DNA of 64,000 bases, from the NCBI RefSeq assembly GCF_947331435.1, contig NZ_CAMZOF010000005.1, forward strand, positions 372,001 through 436,000. The letters are read 5' to 3'. The translations under genes were made by a program, and so were the position numbers. The notes beneath the pieces are model-generated. The model saw only the letters and a program-made list of their open reading frames with translations. It made no database searches and was not told the origin of the DNA. Each line of letters opens with the position of its first letter. Within the stretch, counting starts at the first letter, position 1. This document shows, in pieces, positions 35,382 through 43,760 of the stretch. The stretch comes from Pelagibius sp. Alg239-R121. Its GTDB lineage: Bacteria; Pseudomonadota; Alphaproteobacteria; Kiloniellales; Kiloniellaceae.

Positions 35382-35573
35382 TTTTATCTCCTTCATGGCA
35401 GTTCGTTACACTGTCAAAGAGAAGACGTTTGAGCCTGCCGTTTTGTGACGTCGTATTTTATCTAGAGCCTGTCGCACAATTTGAGTTCACCGGTTCCTCC
35501 GCACGCGTTGAGCCTCGCGAACACTGCCTCCTGCAGGCCTTGGACTGCTTGTATCCGGTTAAAGACGGCACGC

Positions 35574-36026
35574 TCAATAAGGTTTGCCGACACCGGTATC
35601 GAGGTATTTCTTCAGGCTGTCGACGAAGAACAGATCCCAGCCCTGCCTGCAGATGTCATAGCAAAGAAGGCGGGGATTGAGGCCGACGTGTTCGAAAGCG
35701 ATTTCGGTCGCACCGCTGCGTGTTCCGATCTGCCAGAGCGCCTTGCTGCCGAGCCATTCCTGTTCGATTTCTGCTGGCTGTCCCTCATGCAGATGCAGAG
35801 CTTCCACGCAGGTCAGTTCGACCCGTTCTCCGGAAACGAGTTCGCTTGCCTCGAATGTCCAATAGGATTTTCCCGGCGGAAAGGTGAACTTTGCCCTGTC
35901 GCCGAGCTTTCTGATGGGGCGATCGGGTGTGGTCCACCACTCTGCGAAGCCCTGAGTCAGCGCGTGATAGGCATCTGCCGGACTGGCGCTGACCGTGATG
36001 GTTCTGGCGTAGTTATCTATGGACAT
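35574..36026 (-). CDS. SRPBCC / AHSA1-type protein
   Basis: A 150-residue START-like protein. The N-terminus ARTITVSASPADAYHALTQGFAEWWTTPD and the C-terminus LNPRLLCYDICRQGWDLFFVDSLKKYLDTG are typical of AHSA1-like ligand-binding proteins. ATG 36026 has SD AGGAAC at 9 bases. The exported-protein gene ends 12 bases upstream on the same strand, so the order GST, exported protein, SRPBCC may be one transcript. Confidence 0.85.
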   Translation of the reverse strand: MSIDNYARTITVSASPADAYHALTQGFAEWWTTPDRPIRKLGDRAKFTFPPGKSYWTFEASELVSGERVELTCVEALHLHEGQPAEIEQEWLGSKALWQIGTRSGATEIAFEHVGLNPRLLCYDICRQGWDLFFVDSLKKYLDTGVGKPY

Positions 36027-36037
36027 GATTGCTGTTC

Positions 36038-36826
36038 CTATTTCTTTTTCTCGAGACACCAGTTCACATGAAGCGCGCAGAGCCGTTCGAGCAGGCCGGC
36101 ATGCTTCTTCCGCAGGACGTCGGCTTTTGGTGTCGGCAGCATGAACATCATGTAACCGTGCGGACCACTGTCCGTGCCGCCGTGGTTCAGGACGAAGGGA
36201 CCGCCGTTCATCGGCGTGTCGTTGCCGAGCTGCGCGCTGGTGACGTAGGGGGCATAGGGCATGTAATGCGGCATGCTCACCGTAATCATTTCGTCGGAGG
36301 TTTCCGGCGCCATGTAGGCCCGGTGGATCGGCGCCAGCATATAGGACAGCCCGCCCTTGGACGGCGCCCTGTAGCGGCCGTCGCGGTACCCGTTTCTAAG
36401 ATCCGTTTTGGCTTCCTGGGGCGAGATACCCTTGGCACGCATTTCCGCCAGATCGAACCAGGGGGGCATGTGATGTTGTACGCCCACGCTGTCGAAGGCC
36501 ATGGGGATAAGCTGGTCCCGCGGATAGGCATAAGACCAATCCGAGCCGTAGAAGCGGGTGCTTGTCCGCCCGACGAAGGTCGCGAAGCCGTTATTTCCTT
36601 CGCGGTGCAGAATATAGCCGCGCGCGGGGTCCAGCACATAGACCAATGCATCCTGCTGCAGGCGTTCGGGGAGCGCGCTCAGCGCCAATTCGACTTCAAG
36701 ATCGCGCGGTAGGTCGACGAGTTCCTGAGCCACAGATGGTGTGGCCTGGCCGCCCACGATCAATGACAGGAACAATAAAACGGCGCCATGCCAGGCGCAG
36801 TGAAGGAAGCGCTTTTTCATTTTCAT
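36038..36826 (-). CDS. Exported protein, unknown function
   Basis: A 262-residue protein with a signal peptide (KRFLHCAWHGAVLLFLSLIVGGQATPSVAQ). The mature part starts ELVDLPRDLEVELALSALPERLQQDALVYVLDPARGYI and contains HHMPPWFDLAEMRAKGISP, MPHYMPYAPYVTSAQLG and NHGGTDSGPHGYMMFMLP. The His/Met-rich centre might bind metal, but no family is recognised. It lies between GST (10 bases upstream) and an SRPBCC gene on the same strand. Confidence 0.78.
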   Translation of the reverse strand: MKMKKRFLHCAWHGAVLLFLSLIVGGQATPSVAQELVDLPRDLEVELALSALPERLQQDALVYVLDPARGYILHREGNNGFATFVGRTSTRFYGSDWSYAYPRDQLIPMAFDSVGVQHHMPPWFDLAEMRAKGISPQEAKTDLRNGYRDGRYRAPSKGGLSYMLAPIHRAYMAPETSDEMITVSMPHYMPYAPYVTSAQLGNDTPMNGGPFVLNHGGTDSGPHGYMMFMLPTPKADVLRKKHAGLLERLCALHVNWCLEKKK

Positions 36827-36836
36827 TTTTCAGGCT

Positions 36837-37517
36837 CTATGCGTTCCAGTGGATAGGGAAAGTTTTATCGACACCCGGCAGAGATTCGATGCGGGCCTTC
36901 CAGGCATCGAGCTTGGGATAGCTGAATGGCGGGTTGGCAAAGCCAAGCGCCGACATAAGCTTTGGCTTGGTTTCGACCGCTCGCTGGATCAGGCGAATTT
37001 CAGGAAAGGCGACGGCATCTGCTGCGCTCGGCGCATTGCCTGCGAGGAAGGGGCGGTCAGCGAGAAGGTCTTCCACGAACCGGCACTCGTCATGGAGCAC
37101 TCTTGCTGCGGTGTTCAGCGCGATCATCTCGTCGCTGTCGAGTGGCGGCACGCTGCCGTCGCCGGTAAAGGCGGGTGCGAGCACGCCGGTGATCGCATCT
37201 CGCAGATAGTCGCAACATTCCAATGCGATCTGCCAGATTTCGGCGGCTTCTTCCGCTGTTTCACCGAACAGCGGATTTTCTGGGTGTTGCCGGTCAAGCC
37301 AGGCAAGGATGCCAATCGAATCCCGTAGAATCCGATCGCCGGCTTCGACAACCGGCACCGTTCCACGCGGGTTCAAGGCAAGGAACGCCGGCATTTTGTG
37401 CTCCCGTTTTGAACTTTGCAGATAGCGGGTGTTGTATTCCAGGCCTTTGAAGGCGAAACCGAGCAGGACGCGCCATCCGCGAGGCGCACCGCTAACGGTA
37501 TGTAGTGTCAGCGTCAT
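36837..37517 (-). CDS. Glutathione S-transferase family protein
   Basis: A 226-residue GST with N-terminal thioredoxin fold (TLHTVSGAPRGWRVLLGFAFKGLEYNTRYL, NPRGTVPVVEAGDRILRDSIGILAWLD) and helical C-terminal domain with FLAGNAPSAADAVAFPEIRLIQRA. SAPRGWRV places Ser near the catalytic position. It leads a minus-strand transcript with the exported protein and SRPBCC gene. A 22-bp palindrome lies 84 bases upstream. SD AGGAAAAG is good. Confidence 0.9.
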   Translation of the reverse strand: MTLTLHTVSGAPRGWRVLLGFAFKGLEYNTRYLQSSKREHKMPAFLALNPRGTVPVVEAGDRILRDSIGILAWLDRQHPENPLFGETAEEAAEIWQIALECCDYLRDAITGVLAPAFTGDGSVPPLDSDEMIALNTAARVLHDECRFVEDLLADRPFLAGNAPSAADAVAFPEIRLIQRAVETKPKLMSALGFANPPFSYPKLDAWKARIESLPGVDKTFPIHWNA

Positions 37518-37854
37518 ATCTTTTCCTTTCGACGAATGACTGTCGTTTAGGAAACGATAAGCTCGTGGTTCGATTTCGCAAGAAGGCAGAATTTTCGTAT
37601 ATAGTATCGTTTTCGATACTATTGGAGGTGAGCAACGGCCTTCCGGGGCGCAATATGTTTTTCTAAAAGGCCGTGTTGATGCGTTTTACGACCGATACAT
37701 CGGTCTCTTCGAGCTACCGTTTACAGATTTTTGCACAGAGAAAAGTCCCTGAGCATTGTGCTCTCCAGCGCTTGGTCAAATGATGCGGCTTTGACATTTG
37801 CTTTTGCAAAACCGGCGTGCATAATCAGAACAAATAGTGAACATGAGGTATGTT
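37518..37854. other. Divergent intergenic region
   Basis: About 337 bases between the GST and VOC starts. It contains the 22-bp palindrome and a GGAGG followed by a 12-codon ORF at about 37628 that has no family resemblance. A remnant of a regulator gene cannot be excluded. Confidence 0.45.
37601..37622. promoter_or_regulatory. Perfect 9-bp-arm palindrome upstream of GST gene
   Basis: ATAGTATCG (37601-37609) and CGATACTAT (37614-37622) are exact inverted repeats with a TTTT spacer, the geometry of a dimeric repressor operator (TetR- or HxlR-like). It lies in the divergent region between GST and the VOC gene. No regulator gene is next to it; about 230 bases beyond hold no good ORF. Confidence 0.6.
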
Positions 37855-38187
37855 ATGAAAATCGATTATGTGGAAATGCCGGCGTTGGATTTTGGCGCCA
37901 TGAAAGCCTTTTACGGCGCCGCGTTTGGTTGGGATTTCGAAGAATGGGGCGACGAGTATATGTCCTTCTCGAATTCAGGACTCGAGGGCGGCTTTCGTAA
38001 AGCGGATACATCGCCGCCGCGTGGCGGAAGCCTGGTTATTCTTCTGGCGGAGGACCTGGATGCGGCCGAGAAGGCCGTCACCGCAGCCGGAGGCGACATC
38101 ATTGAACGGCACGAGTTTCCCGGCGGTCGACGGTTCCACTTTACCGATCCTTCGGGCAATGAACTCGCCATTTGGACAAAGACCTGA
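37855..38187 (+). CDS. VOC-family (glyoxalase-like) protein
   Basis: A 110-residue protein: YVEMPALDFGAMKAFYGAAFGWDFEEWGDEYMSFSNSGLEGGF then FHFTDPSGNELAIW, with the metal Glu in NELAIW. The best start is ATG 37855, with SD GAGG about 8 bases upstream; ATG 37843 and GTG 37837 are in frame with poorer sites. Function unknown; relatives include antibiotic- and glyoxal-resistance proteins. Confidence 0.88.
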   Translation: MKIDYVEMPALDFGAMKAFYGAAFGWDFEEWGDEYMSFSNSGLEGGFRKADTSPPRGGSLVILLAEDLDAAEKAVTAAGGDIIERHEFPGGRRFHFTDPSGNELAIWTKT

Positions 38188-38240
38188 TCATCCTTCAAAG
38201 GTGGTTTGGCGCTCTTGTTCTTGATAAAGTTTGAGAATAT

Positions 38241-38642
38241 CTACCTGCCTGCGGTCAGAAGCTCTGGATTGACCTGGTCCCATGGCTGGGCGGCCTCCTC
38301 GAAGACCACGAACTTCGGTTCAAAGCGCGACGGGTCGTCCAGCGTTGCAGCGTGAATGTACAGCCGTTCGGGAAAGCGGGCCGTGCTGCTGAAGAGCGGC
38401 GAGCCGCAGGTCGGACAGAAGCTGGAACAGGTGACGGTGCCGTTCTCGATCGTCTGTTCGTATTGCCTGATCTCGCCGGCCAATCTTACCTCGTTGCGCT
38501 GAACGGCGAAGGCTGAGGAATGGCCGCCACCGGTGGCGCGTTGACACTTACGGCAATGGCAATGGAAGGCGAACTCGACTTCGCTGCTGGCACTGTAACG
38601 CACGGCACCACAAGCGCAGCCTCCGGACAGCTTCGGGCTCAT
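38241..38642 (-). CDS. GFA / CENP-V family zinc protein
   Basis: A 133-residue Mss4-like fold protein with two zinc sites: CACGAVRYSA, FHCHCRKCQRATG and SSFCPTCGSPLFS. The family includes glutathione-dependent formaldehyde-activating enzyme, although most members are uncharacterised. Its ATG overlaps the end of the SRPBCC gene upstream (TCAT), so it is translationally coupled to the ArsR-SRPBCC pair. Confidence 0.9.
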   Translation of the reverse strand: MSPKLSGGCACGAVRYSASSEVEFAFHCHCRKCQRATGGGHSSAFAVQRNEVRLAGEIRQYEQTIENGTVTCSSFCPTCGSPLFSSTARFPERLYIHAATLDDPSRFEPKFVVFEEAAQPWDQVNPELLTAGR

Positions 38643-39145
38643 GTCGTCGTCTCCTTACTTAACAGGAAATCTTCGAGACACAGGAGGCCACCGTTCCAGC
38701 CACCGAACAGAGCTTGGCGGGCAAAATCCGAAACGAGCTTTTCGTGTGTAACGGTCACTTCAGTTCCGATCTGGCAGGGCGCGAGTTCGACGGTTACGAG
38801 AGTTGGCTTGCCGTTCGCGTCGCGCCAACCTTCAACCTGTTCTTCTGATGCCCAGCTAAAGATCAATTTGTGTGGCGGTCTGATTTCAATGAAGGTTCCG
38901 AAGTGATGAAAGGCGTCGCCGCCGTCATTCTTCATCAGAAAGCGCCAGAGGCCGCCGACGCGCAGATCATGAGACAATACTTCCGCACGAAAGCCGGGCG
39001 GGCCGAACCACTTTGCCAGGGACGAAGGATTTACCCAGGCGTCGAATACGGCTTCGGGTGTGGCCCTGTAGCTCCGTTGTGCGATTAGCTTTTCCGCCGA
39101 AATCAGACTGGCGTGGTTTTCCACCGAATCGTTTCTAGACATCAT
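38639..39145 (-). CDS. SRPBCC / AHSA1-type protein, ArsR partner
   Basis: A 168-residue AHSA1-like protein: LIAQRSYRATPEAVFDAWVNPSSLAKWFGPPGF, ...FHHFGTFIEIRPPHKLIFSW, then GTEVTVTHEKLVSDFARQALFGGWNGGLLCLEDFL. The gene starts inside the last codons of the ArsR gene, the common ArsR-SRPBCC arrangement. The start could be either of two adjacent ATGs (39145 or 39142). Binds a hydrophobic ligand; substrate unknown. Confidence 0.88.
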   Translation of the reverse strand: MMSRNDSVENHASLISAEKLIAQRSYRATPEAVFDAWVNPSSLAKWFGPPGFRAEVLSHDLRVGGLWRFLMKNDGGDAFHHFGTFIEIRPPHKLIFSWASEEQVEGWRDANGKPTLVTVELAPCQIGTEVTVTHEKLVSDFARQALFGGWNGGLLCLEDFLLSKETTT

Positions 39146-39467
39146 CACCCTCGAGAAATTCTCCTAATGCATCGAGCTTTTGGTCCCAGAAGCGTTGGTA
39201 GCCGGTCAGCCAGCTTGTGGCTTCTCTCAAGGGTGCGGCGTTAAGCTGGCAACGGATGTTTTTGCCTTCCCTGATCCGGCTCATAAGCCCAACGTCGGCC
39301 AGGACGTGGACGTGTCTGGAAACTGCAGCCAGTGACATGTCATGAGGTTCTGCAAGCTCATTGACCGTAGCATCGCCTTGGGAAAGACGTGTTAAAATTG
39401 CGCGCCGGGTCGGATCGGCCAGAGCGCCGAAGACGGCATCCATATCGGATCTGGATTGGCGCACCAT
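39135..39467 (-). CDS. ArsR-family winged-helix regulator
   Basis: A 110-residue regulator: VFGALADPTRRAILTRLSQGDATVNELAEPHDMSLAAVSRHVHVLADVGLMSRIREGKNIRCQLNAAPLREATSWL. No metal-binding CxC in helix 3, so it is not an arsenic sensor; it belongs to the SRPBCC-linked subgroup. ATG 39467 has SD GAGGAG. It overlaps the SRPBCC gene and heads the operon ArsR-SRPBCC-GFA. Confidence 0.92.
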   Translation of the reverse strand: MVRQSRSDMDAVFGALADPTRRAILTRLSQGDATVNELAEPHDMSLAAVSRHVHVLADVGLMSRIREGKNIRCQLNAAPLREATSWLTGYQRFWDQKLDALGEFLEGDDV

Positions 39468-39477
39468 TGTGCTCCTC

Positions 39478-39505
39478 ACATACAATCAACATAATTATTG
39501 AATGT
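39478..39505. promoter_or_regulatory. Inverted repeat before ArsR gene, likely autoregulatory operator
   Basis: ACATACAAT (39478-39486) and ATTGAATGT (39497-39505) match as inverted repeats at 8 of 9 positions with a 10-bp spacer, directly upstream of the ArsR SD. This placement suits repression by the ArsR dimer. Confidence 0.5.
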
Positions 39506-39514
39506 AGCATATGG

Positions 39515-39550
39515 GCAGATTCATTCAACAAATTTGTTAAATGAATCTGC
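39515..39550. repeat. 36-bp near-perfect palindrome without spacer
   Basis: The 18-bp left arm (GCAGATTCATTCAACAAA) and the right arm (39533-39550) are inverted copies with one mismatch (39526). As minus-strand RNA that mismatch becomes a G-U pair. It lies between the phosphoesterase stop (39603) and the ArsR gene start (39467), both on the minus strand. No T-run follows, so it is either a hairpin at an mRNA end, a large operator, or a replication/recombination-type site. Confidence 0.75.
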
Positions 39551-39602
39551 GGCCACCTGTCGATAGACTGATTGCACGGCAAAGGATTGCGGAAGGTTCC
39601 TG

Positions 39603-41690
39603 CTAGATTTGCAGCAGGATGGGTAAGTCGTCGCGAACCCGCATAAGAGTTTCTCCGGCTTCAGACGGGTAACTTACGGGATGTATGATTCCGGTTCCCA
39701 GGTCGACCGAATGCACTCTGCTGGAAGAGGGGAGTGGGATCCTGATCTCCGAGCGGGAAGCTTCTGCGACCGCAAGTAAGAACGTAAATCGCATTCCCTT
39801 GATCGACATAACCCGTCCGCCGTCGACAATACTGCAGGAACCGGCGGTGAAAGGACCCGGATCCTGGCTCAGAGCCGCGTTCAGGTGCCGCACGATGTGA
39901 AAAGCCTTCCGCGGGTTGTTCAGACGGTCGAGCACACCGTTGCGGACGAAGTATCCTCTGTCATTGTCGATGAAGGTATCGGCGTAGACGGAGACGTTAT
40001 CCTGTGCGACGGATGCGAAGAGGGCTTCGGCGATGCGATTGCCTGCCCAGACATCGTCTTGAGTGGCTTCGGCGGGATCCGCTCCACACATTCGAAGGTG
40101 TACCGAGGCCTTGACACCCAATCCGGCCGCAAGTGCACCTGCTTCCTGAATCGCTTCCCAGGGTCTGCGGTTTGCAGTGAGCCGGAAGACGAAGCCGTCC
40201 AACGCGCCCGTCATGTCTTCGCGGTCCAGAATGGCTTCCATTTGTTCGTAATCTTCAGCGAGGAAACCCTGGTTGATCACGTGGTAATAGCGTCCCGCTT
40301 CTTCGCGAAGCTCGTCGATCGATCGCAGTCTTGACAGGTAAACCGGTAGATCGGCTTGGCGCGCTATCTGGCCGATGTCACTGGCAATGCGTTCAAAGAC
40401 CTCCCAATTCACGCCGATTTCCCAGGCCGAAAAAATGTCCTGGTTGTCGAGGATCAACTTCGTCGTGTGCGTGTTCGGTACACCGAAGGAAAACAGAGTG
40501 AATTCGTGACCCTGGCCCCGCAGCATGCGCATGCGTTCGCAGGCGTCGGTGACCATAAGATCGCGCAGGGGGACGCGGAGTTTGCGAACGCCCATCTCCC
40601 AGAGTGCCATGAGCGGATAGTCGTTGCGCACTTCCTTGCGGTCGAATTCGTCCAGTCCGCCAGTCGGAGGAATCTCAACGATCTCCATCCAGTTCTGGCG
40701 CATGTCGAAGCCGAAGCCTGCGTGAGGATTTAGGCGCGGATGAACCGGCATTACCCCTTGAACCGCCGCGCGCTCGGGCGTGCCGGGATCGAGGGTTTTT
40801 CCGTAGGTCCGGATGACGTCGCAGAGATGGCCGCCTTCGTAAACCCGGACGACGAAATAGCCCAGTTTGGCTTTGTCATTGCGCCCGGCCTGGTCGTCAG
40901 GGCCCGGCTTGATCCGGAACATCTCGCTGTAGTCCTGTCGCACAAAGGCGGTGGAGGGCAGCAGGTAGCAATCGGTGTTGGCGTAACGGTTGTACCAGAA
41001 GTTATGAACATGTCCGATGAAGAGCGCCTCGATGTCGTATTGCTTCAGCAGGTTCAGCATCCAACTGCGGCCGGGCTCGCCGATATTATCGTAGTTTTCC
41101 TCTTCATCGGGCCGCGTGAAATAGGGCGGATAGTGACTATTGAGAAAGATACGCTTGCCGCTATTGGCCTTCAGGTCATTTTCCAGCCACAGCCGTTGTT
41201 CCTCTTCGCAGGCGAGGCCTGAATTGATGATCTGTGCGTTGATGATGACGAAGTGGCAGTCACCATGATCGAAGGCATGGTAATGCGCGCCAAAGTGCTT
41301 TTCCCAGAGGGCGACATAGGCATCGCAGATCTGGGCGGCGGGCGCCCAGTCGTTGGGTTTGTCGCCGATGTCGTGGTTGCCGGGAACCAGATGGAGTTGG
41401 TGCTGAAGGTCGGCGACCTGTTCGTGGAAGCGTGCCGCTGCCTGTTCGTAGAGTTCGGGAATCGCAGGCACCGGATGGATCAGATCACCGACGTTGATGA
41501 CGAAGGCCAGGTCGCGTTGGTTGAGGTCACGCACGACATGACGCATGCGCCGGTTTGCCAAGCGGTTAACCTCAAAGGGCGAGTTGCACTCGTCCTCTCC
41601 CTGATTAAGGTGGGTGTCGGTTATCACGGCGAAGGAGAAGAGCAGGCTACCCAGACCCTGGTCAGAACCGGTGTTTTGCTGGCCGTTCAT
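39603..41690 (-). CDS. Metallophosphoesterase fused to a barrel-like domain
   Basis: A 695-residue protein. Residues about 15-270 are a calcineurin-type phosphoesterase with every metal motif: VITDTHLN, NVGDLIH, VPGNHDIGD, NSHYPP and IGHVHNF. From about 315 to 600 comes a second domain, predicted alternating alpha/beta with TIM-barrel-like features (LMALWEMGVRKLRVPLRDLM, FTLFSFGVPNTH, YADTFIDNDRGYFVRNGVLDRL), then a C-terminal beta segment. No signal peptide, so cytosolic. Its ATG overlaps the tctA stop (ATGA), so it belongs to the Tct operon. I do not know a characterised protein with this pairing. Confidence 0.82.
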   Translation of the reverse strand: MNGQQNTGSDQGLGSLLFSFAVITDTHLNQGEDECNSPFEVNRLANRRMRHVVRDLNQRDLAFVINVGDLIHPVPAIPELYEQAAARFHEQVADLQHQLHLVPGNHDIGDKPNDWAPAAQICDAYVALWEKHFGAHYHAFDHGDCHFVIINAQIINSGLACEEEQRLWLENDLKANSGKRIFLNSHYPPYFTRPDEEENYDNIGEPGRSWMLNLLKQYDIEALFIGHVHNFWYNRYANTDCYLLPSTAFVRQDYSEMFRIKPGPDDQAGRNDKAKLGYFVVRVYEGGHLCDVIRTYGKTLDPGTPERAAVQGVMPVHPRLNPHAGFGFDMRQNWMEIVEIPPTGGLDEFDRKEVRNDYPLMALWEMGVRKLRVPLRDLMVTDACERMRMLRGQGHEFTLFSFGVPNTHTTKLILDNQDIFSAWEIGVNWEVFERIASDIGQIARQADLPVYLSRLRSIDELREEAGRYYHVINQGFLAEDYEQMEAILDREDMTGALDGFVFRLTANRRPWEAIQEAGALAAGLGVKASVHLRMCGADPAEATQDDVWAGNRIAEALFASVAQDNVSVYADTFIDNDRGYFVRNGVLDRLNNPRKAFHIVRHLNAALSQDPGPFTAGSCSIVDGGRVMSIKGMRFTFLLAVAEASRSEIRIPLPSSSRVHSVDLGTGIIHPVSYPSEAGETLMRVRDDLPILLQI

Positions 41691-43204
41691 GTGCGGGCGG
41701 CTTCCGCGGTTGTGCTTGCCTTTGCTTTCGCCCGGGAGTCCCGAATATGGCTACGCACGACCAAGAAGATCGAGAGGGCCGTGAGGGCCCAGAACACCCA
41801 GCAGATGGCGTTGTGGAAGAAGATACCGTAGCTGCCGTCTGAGAGCAGCAATGACTGGCGGAAATTATCCTCCAGCAACGGACCCAGGATAAAGGCGATC
41901 AGGAAGGGGGCGGCTGGGACCTCCAGGCGCAGCATGGTAAACCCGACGATCCCCATGCAGGACATGACAAGGATGTCGAACAGGCTGTTGTTGACGGCAT
42001 AGGCGCCGAAAATGCAGAGCACCAGCACGATTGGGTAGAGCAGGTTGTTGGGTACGTCTGATATGCGGCTGATGGTGCGGATGGAGCATTTGCCGATGAC
42101 GAAGAGGTAAGCTGAACTGAGCATGATGCCGATAAAGATGGCGTAGATCATCGTCAGGTTTTGTTCGAACATTACGGGGCCGGGTTTCAGGCCGTGAATC
42201 ATGAAGGCGCCGAGGATGACCGCGGTAATGACATCGCCGGGCACACCCAATGCCAGCAACGGGATCATGGTCGCTCCGGCCACCCCGTTGTTGCCGGCTT
42301 CGGCGGCGGCAACCCCTTCGATCTCACCCTTACCGAAGTTCTCTTTGTTCTTCGATGTCCGCCGCGCCTCGCTGTAGGACAGGAAGGCGGAGGGCGCACC
42401 GCCGATGCCGGGGATGGCGCCGAGTACGACGCCGATCAGGCTGCCGCGCAGGATCGATTTGAAGCAGCTGCGGAACTCGGCGAAGGTCGCACCGACTTTG
42501 CCCAGAGCGCCGACCGAAACGTGGCCGTCGTTTTTCTTGGCATAGTGGTTGATGATCTCCGGCAATGCAAAGAGGCCGATTAGAACCGGAATGAAATTGA
42601 GCCCGGACATCAGCTCGTACTCGCCGAAGATAAAGCGCTCGGTTCCGTAAATGATGTCCAGTCCGATCGTTGCCAGAAGCAGACCAAGGCAAGCGGAGAC
42701 GATCCCCTTCGAAAGCCGGTCCCCGGAGACGCCGGATATAATGGTCAGGGAGAAAACGATCAGGGTGAAGAATTCGGGCGGGCCGAAGCGCAGCGCAAAG
42801 CTCGCGAGAAACCCGGTCAGTAGTATGAGCGACAGATTCGATACGAAGTCGGCGAAACAGGAAGCGTAAAGGGCCATGTCAAGTGCCCGCCGCGCCTCGC
42901 CGCGTTGGGCCATCGGAAAGCCGTCGAGCACGGTGCAGGATGCAGCCGGCGTTCCCGGCGCTTTCAACAGGATTGCGGTGATGGACCCGCCGTAGAGTCC
43001 GCCTTTGTATACGCCGAGCAGAAGTAGGATGCCGGTCACCGGGTGCATGGTGAAGGTAAAGGGCAGTGCCAGGGCCACCCCCATTGGTGTGGTCATGCCG
43101 GGAATGGCGCCTATTATGGTGCCGATCAGCACACCGATGAAAATGACAAGGATGTTTTCGAAGCTGAGGAACAGGAAAAAGGCTTCGGTCAGATTTTCGA
43201 TCAT
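41687..43204 (-). CDS. tctA: Tripartite tricarboxylate transporter large permease TctA
   Basis: A 505-residue 12-TM permease with the TctA signature GTIIGAIPGMTTPMGVALALPFTFTM and the internal repeat GVVLGAIPGIGGAPSAFLSYSEARRTSKN, and AGNNGVAGATMIPLLALGVPGD. With TctB and the TctC binding protein it imports carboxylates or related small acids driven by ion gradients. Overlaps the phosphoesterase gene downstream and lies 17 bases from tctB. Confidence 0.95.
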   Translation of the reverse strand: MIENLTEAFFLFLSFENILVIFIGVLIGTIIGAIPGMTTPMGVALALPFTFTMHPVTGILLLLGVYKGGLYGGSITAILLKAPGTPAASCTVLDGFPMAQRGEARRALDMALYASCFADFVSNLSLILLTGFLASFALRFGPPEFFTLIVFSLTIISGVSGDRLSKGIVSACLGLLLATIGLDIIYGTERFIFGEYELMSGLNFIPVLIGLFALPEIINHYAKKNDGHVSVGALGKVGATFAEFRSCFKSILRGSLIGVVLGAIPGIGGAPSAFLSYSEARRTSKNKENFGKGEIEGVAAAEAGNNGVAGATMIPLLALGVPGDVITAVILGAFMIHGLKPGPVMFEQNLTMIYAIFIGIMLSSAYLFVIGKCSIRTISRISDVPNNLLYPIVLVLCIFGAYAVNNSLFDILVMSCMGIVGFTMLRLEVPAAPFLIAFILGPLLEDNFRQSLLLSDGSYGIFFHNAICWVFWALTALSIFLVVRSHIRDSRAKAKASTTAEAART

Positions 43205-43220
43205 GGCGGTTCTCCCGGCC

Positions 43221-43760
43221 TCAACGGAGTTGTTCGAACAGGCCGAGCGGCATCGGCACGTTGGCGACGTAAACGAAGAAGACGTAAAGCAATGTTGGCA
43301 GCAGGATTGCGATCGGCAGGATGTAGCGCCAGCGGCGTTCGCCGGTGAAGCGCATCATGAACAGAAGCAGAAGCATGGTTCCAAGGACAATGCCAGTGTA
43401 GGGAAGGGCAAAGTAGAGAGCAAAAATAGCCCCTAATGCCGCGACGACCCGAACTGCGGCCTCTGCCGGAGGGCGGTCTTGTTCGACAACTTCGGTTTCA
43501 GGCGTTGTGTCCTTCGACGCAATGACCGGCGAGGTGGCTGTCTGCCGTCTGCGATCCGACAGGCCTTCCAGAACGACAACGGCGCCGGCGAGCCCTGCAA
43601 AGACCAGAACGATGAAGGGCCAGAAGTCGGGTGCCAGGGGCCTGACTTCGATGTTTTCCGGAGCGTCGACGCCGAGGGGGATTGCGACGAACAGCCCCAG
43701 CATTGCCAGCGCGACGATGGCGGCTCCCAGTCCGATTTCACGGTTTGCATTGCTGATCAT
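43221..43760 (-). CDS. tctB: Tripartite tricarboxylate transporter small subunit TctB
   Basis: A 179-residue protein with four TM helices (LGAAIVALAMLGLFVAIPLG, DFWPFIVLVFAGLAGAVVVLEGL, AALGAIFALYFALPYTGIVLGTMLLLLFMM, ILPIAILLPTLLYVFFVYVANVPMP), the TctB layout. Its start overlaps the ROK gene's stop (ATGA), so regulator, tctB, tctA and phosphoesterase form one coupled operon. Confidence 0.9.
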   Translation of the reverse strand: MISNANREIGLGAAIVALAMLGLFVAIPLGVDAPENIEVRPLAPDFWPFIVLVFAGLAGAVVVLEGLSDRRRQTATSPVIASKDTTPETEVVEQDRPPAEAAVRVVAALGAIFALYFALPYTGIVLGTMLLLLFMMRFTGERRWRYILPIAILLPTLLYVFFVYVANVPMPLGLFEQLR

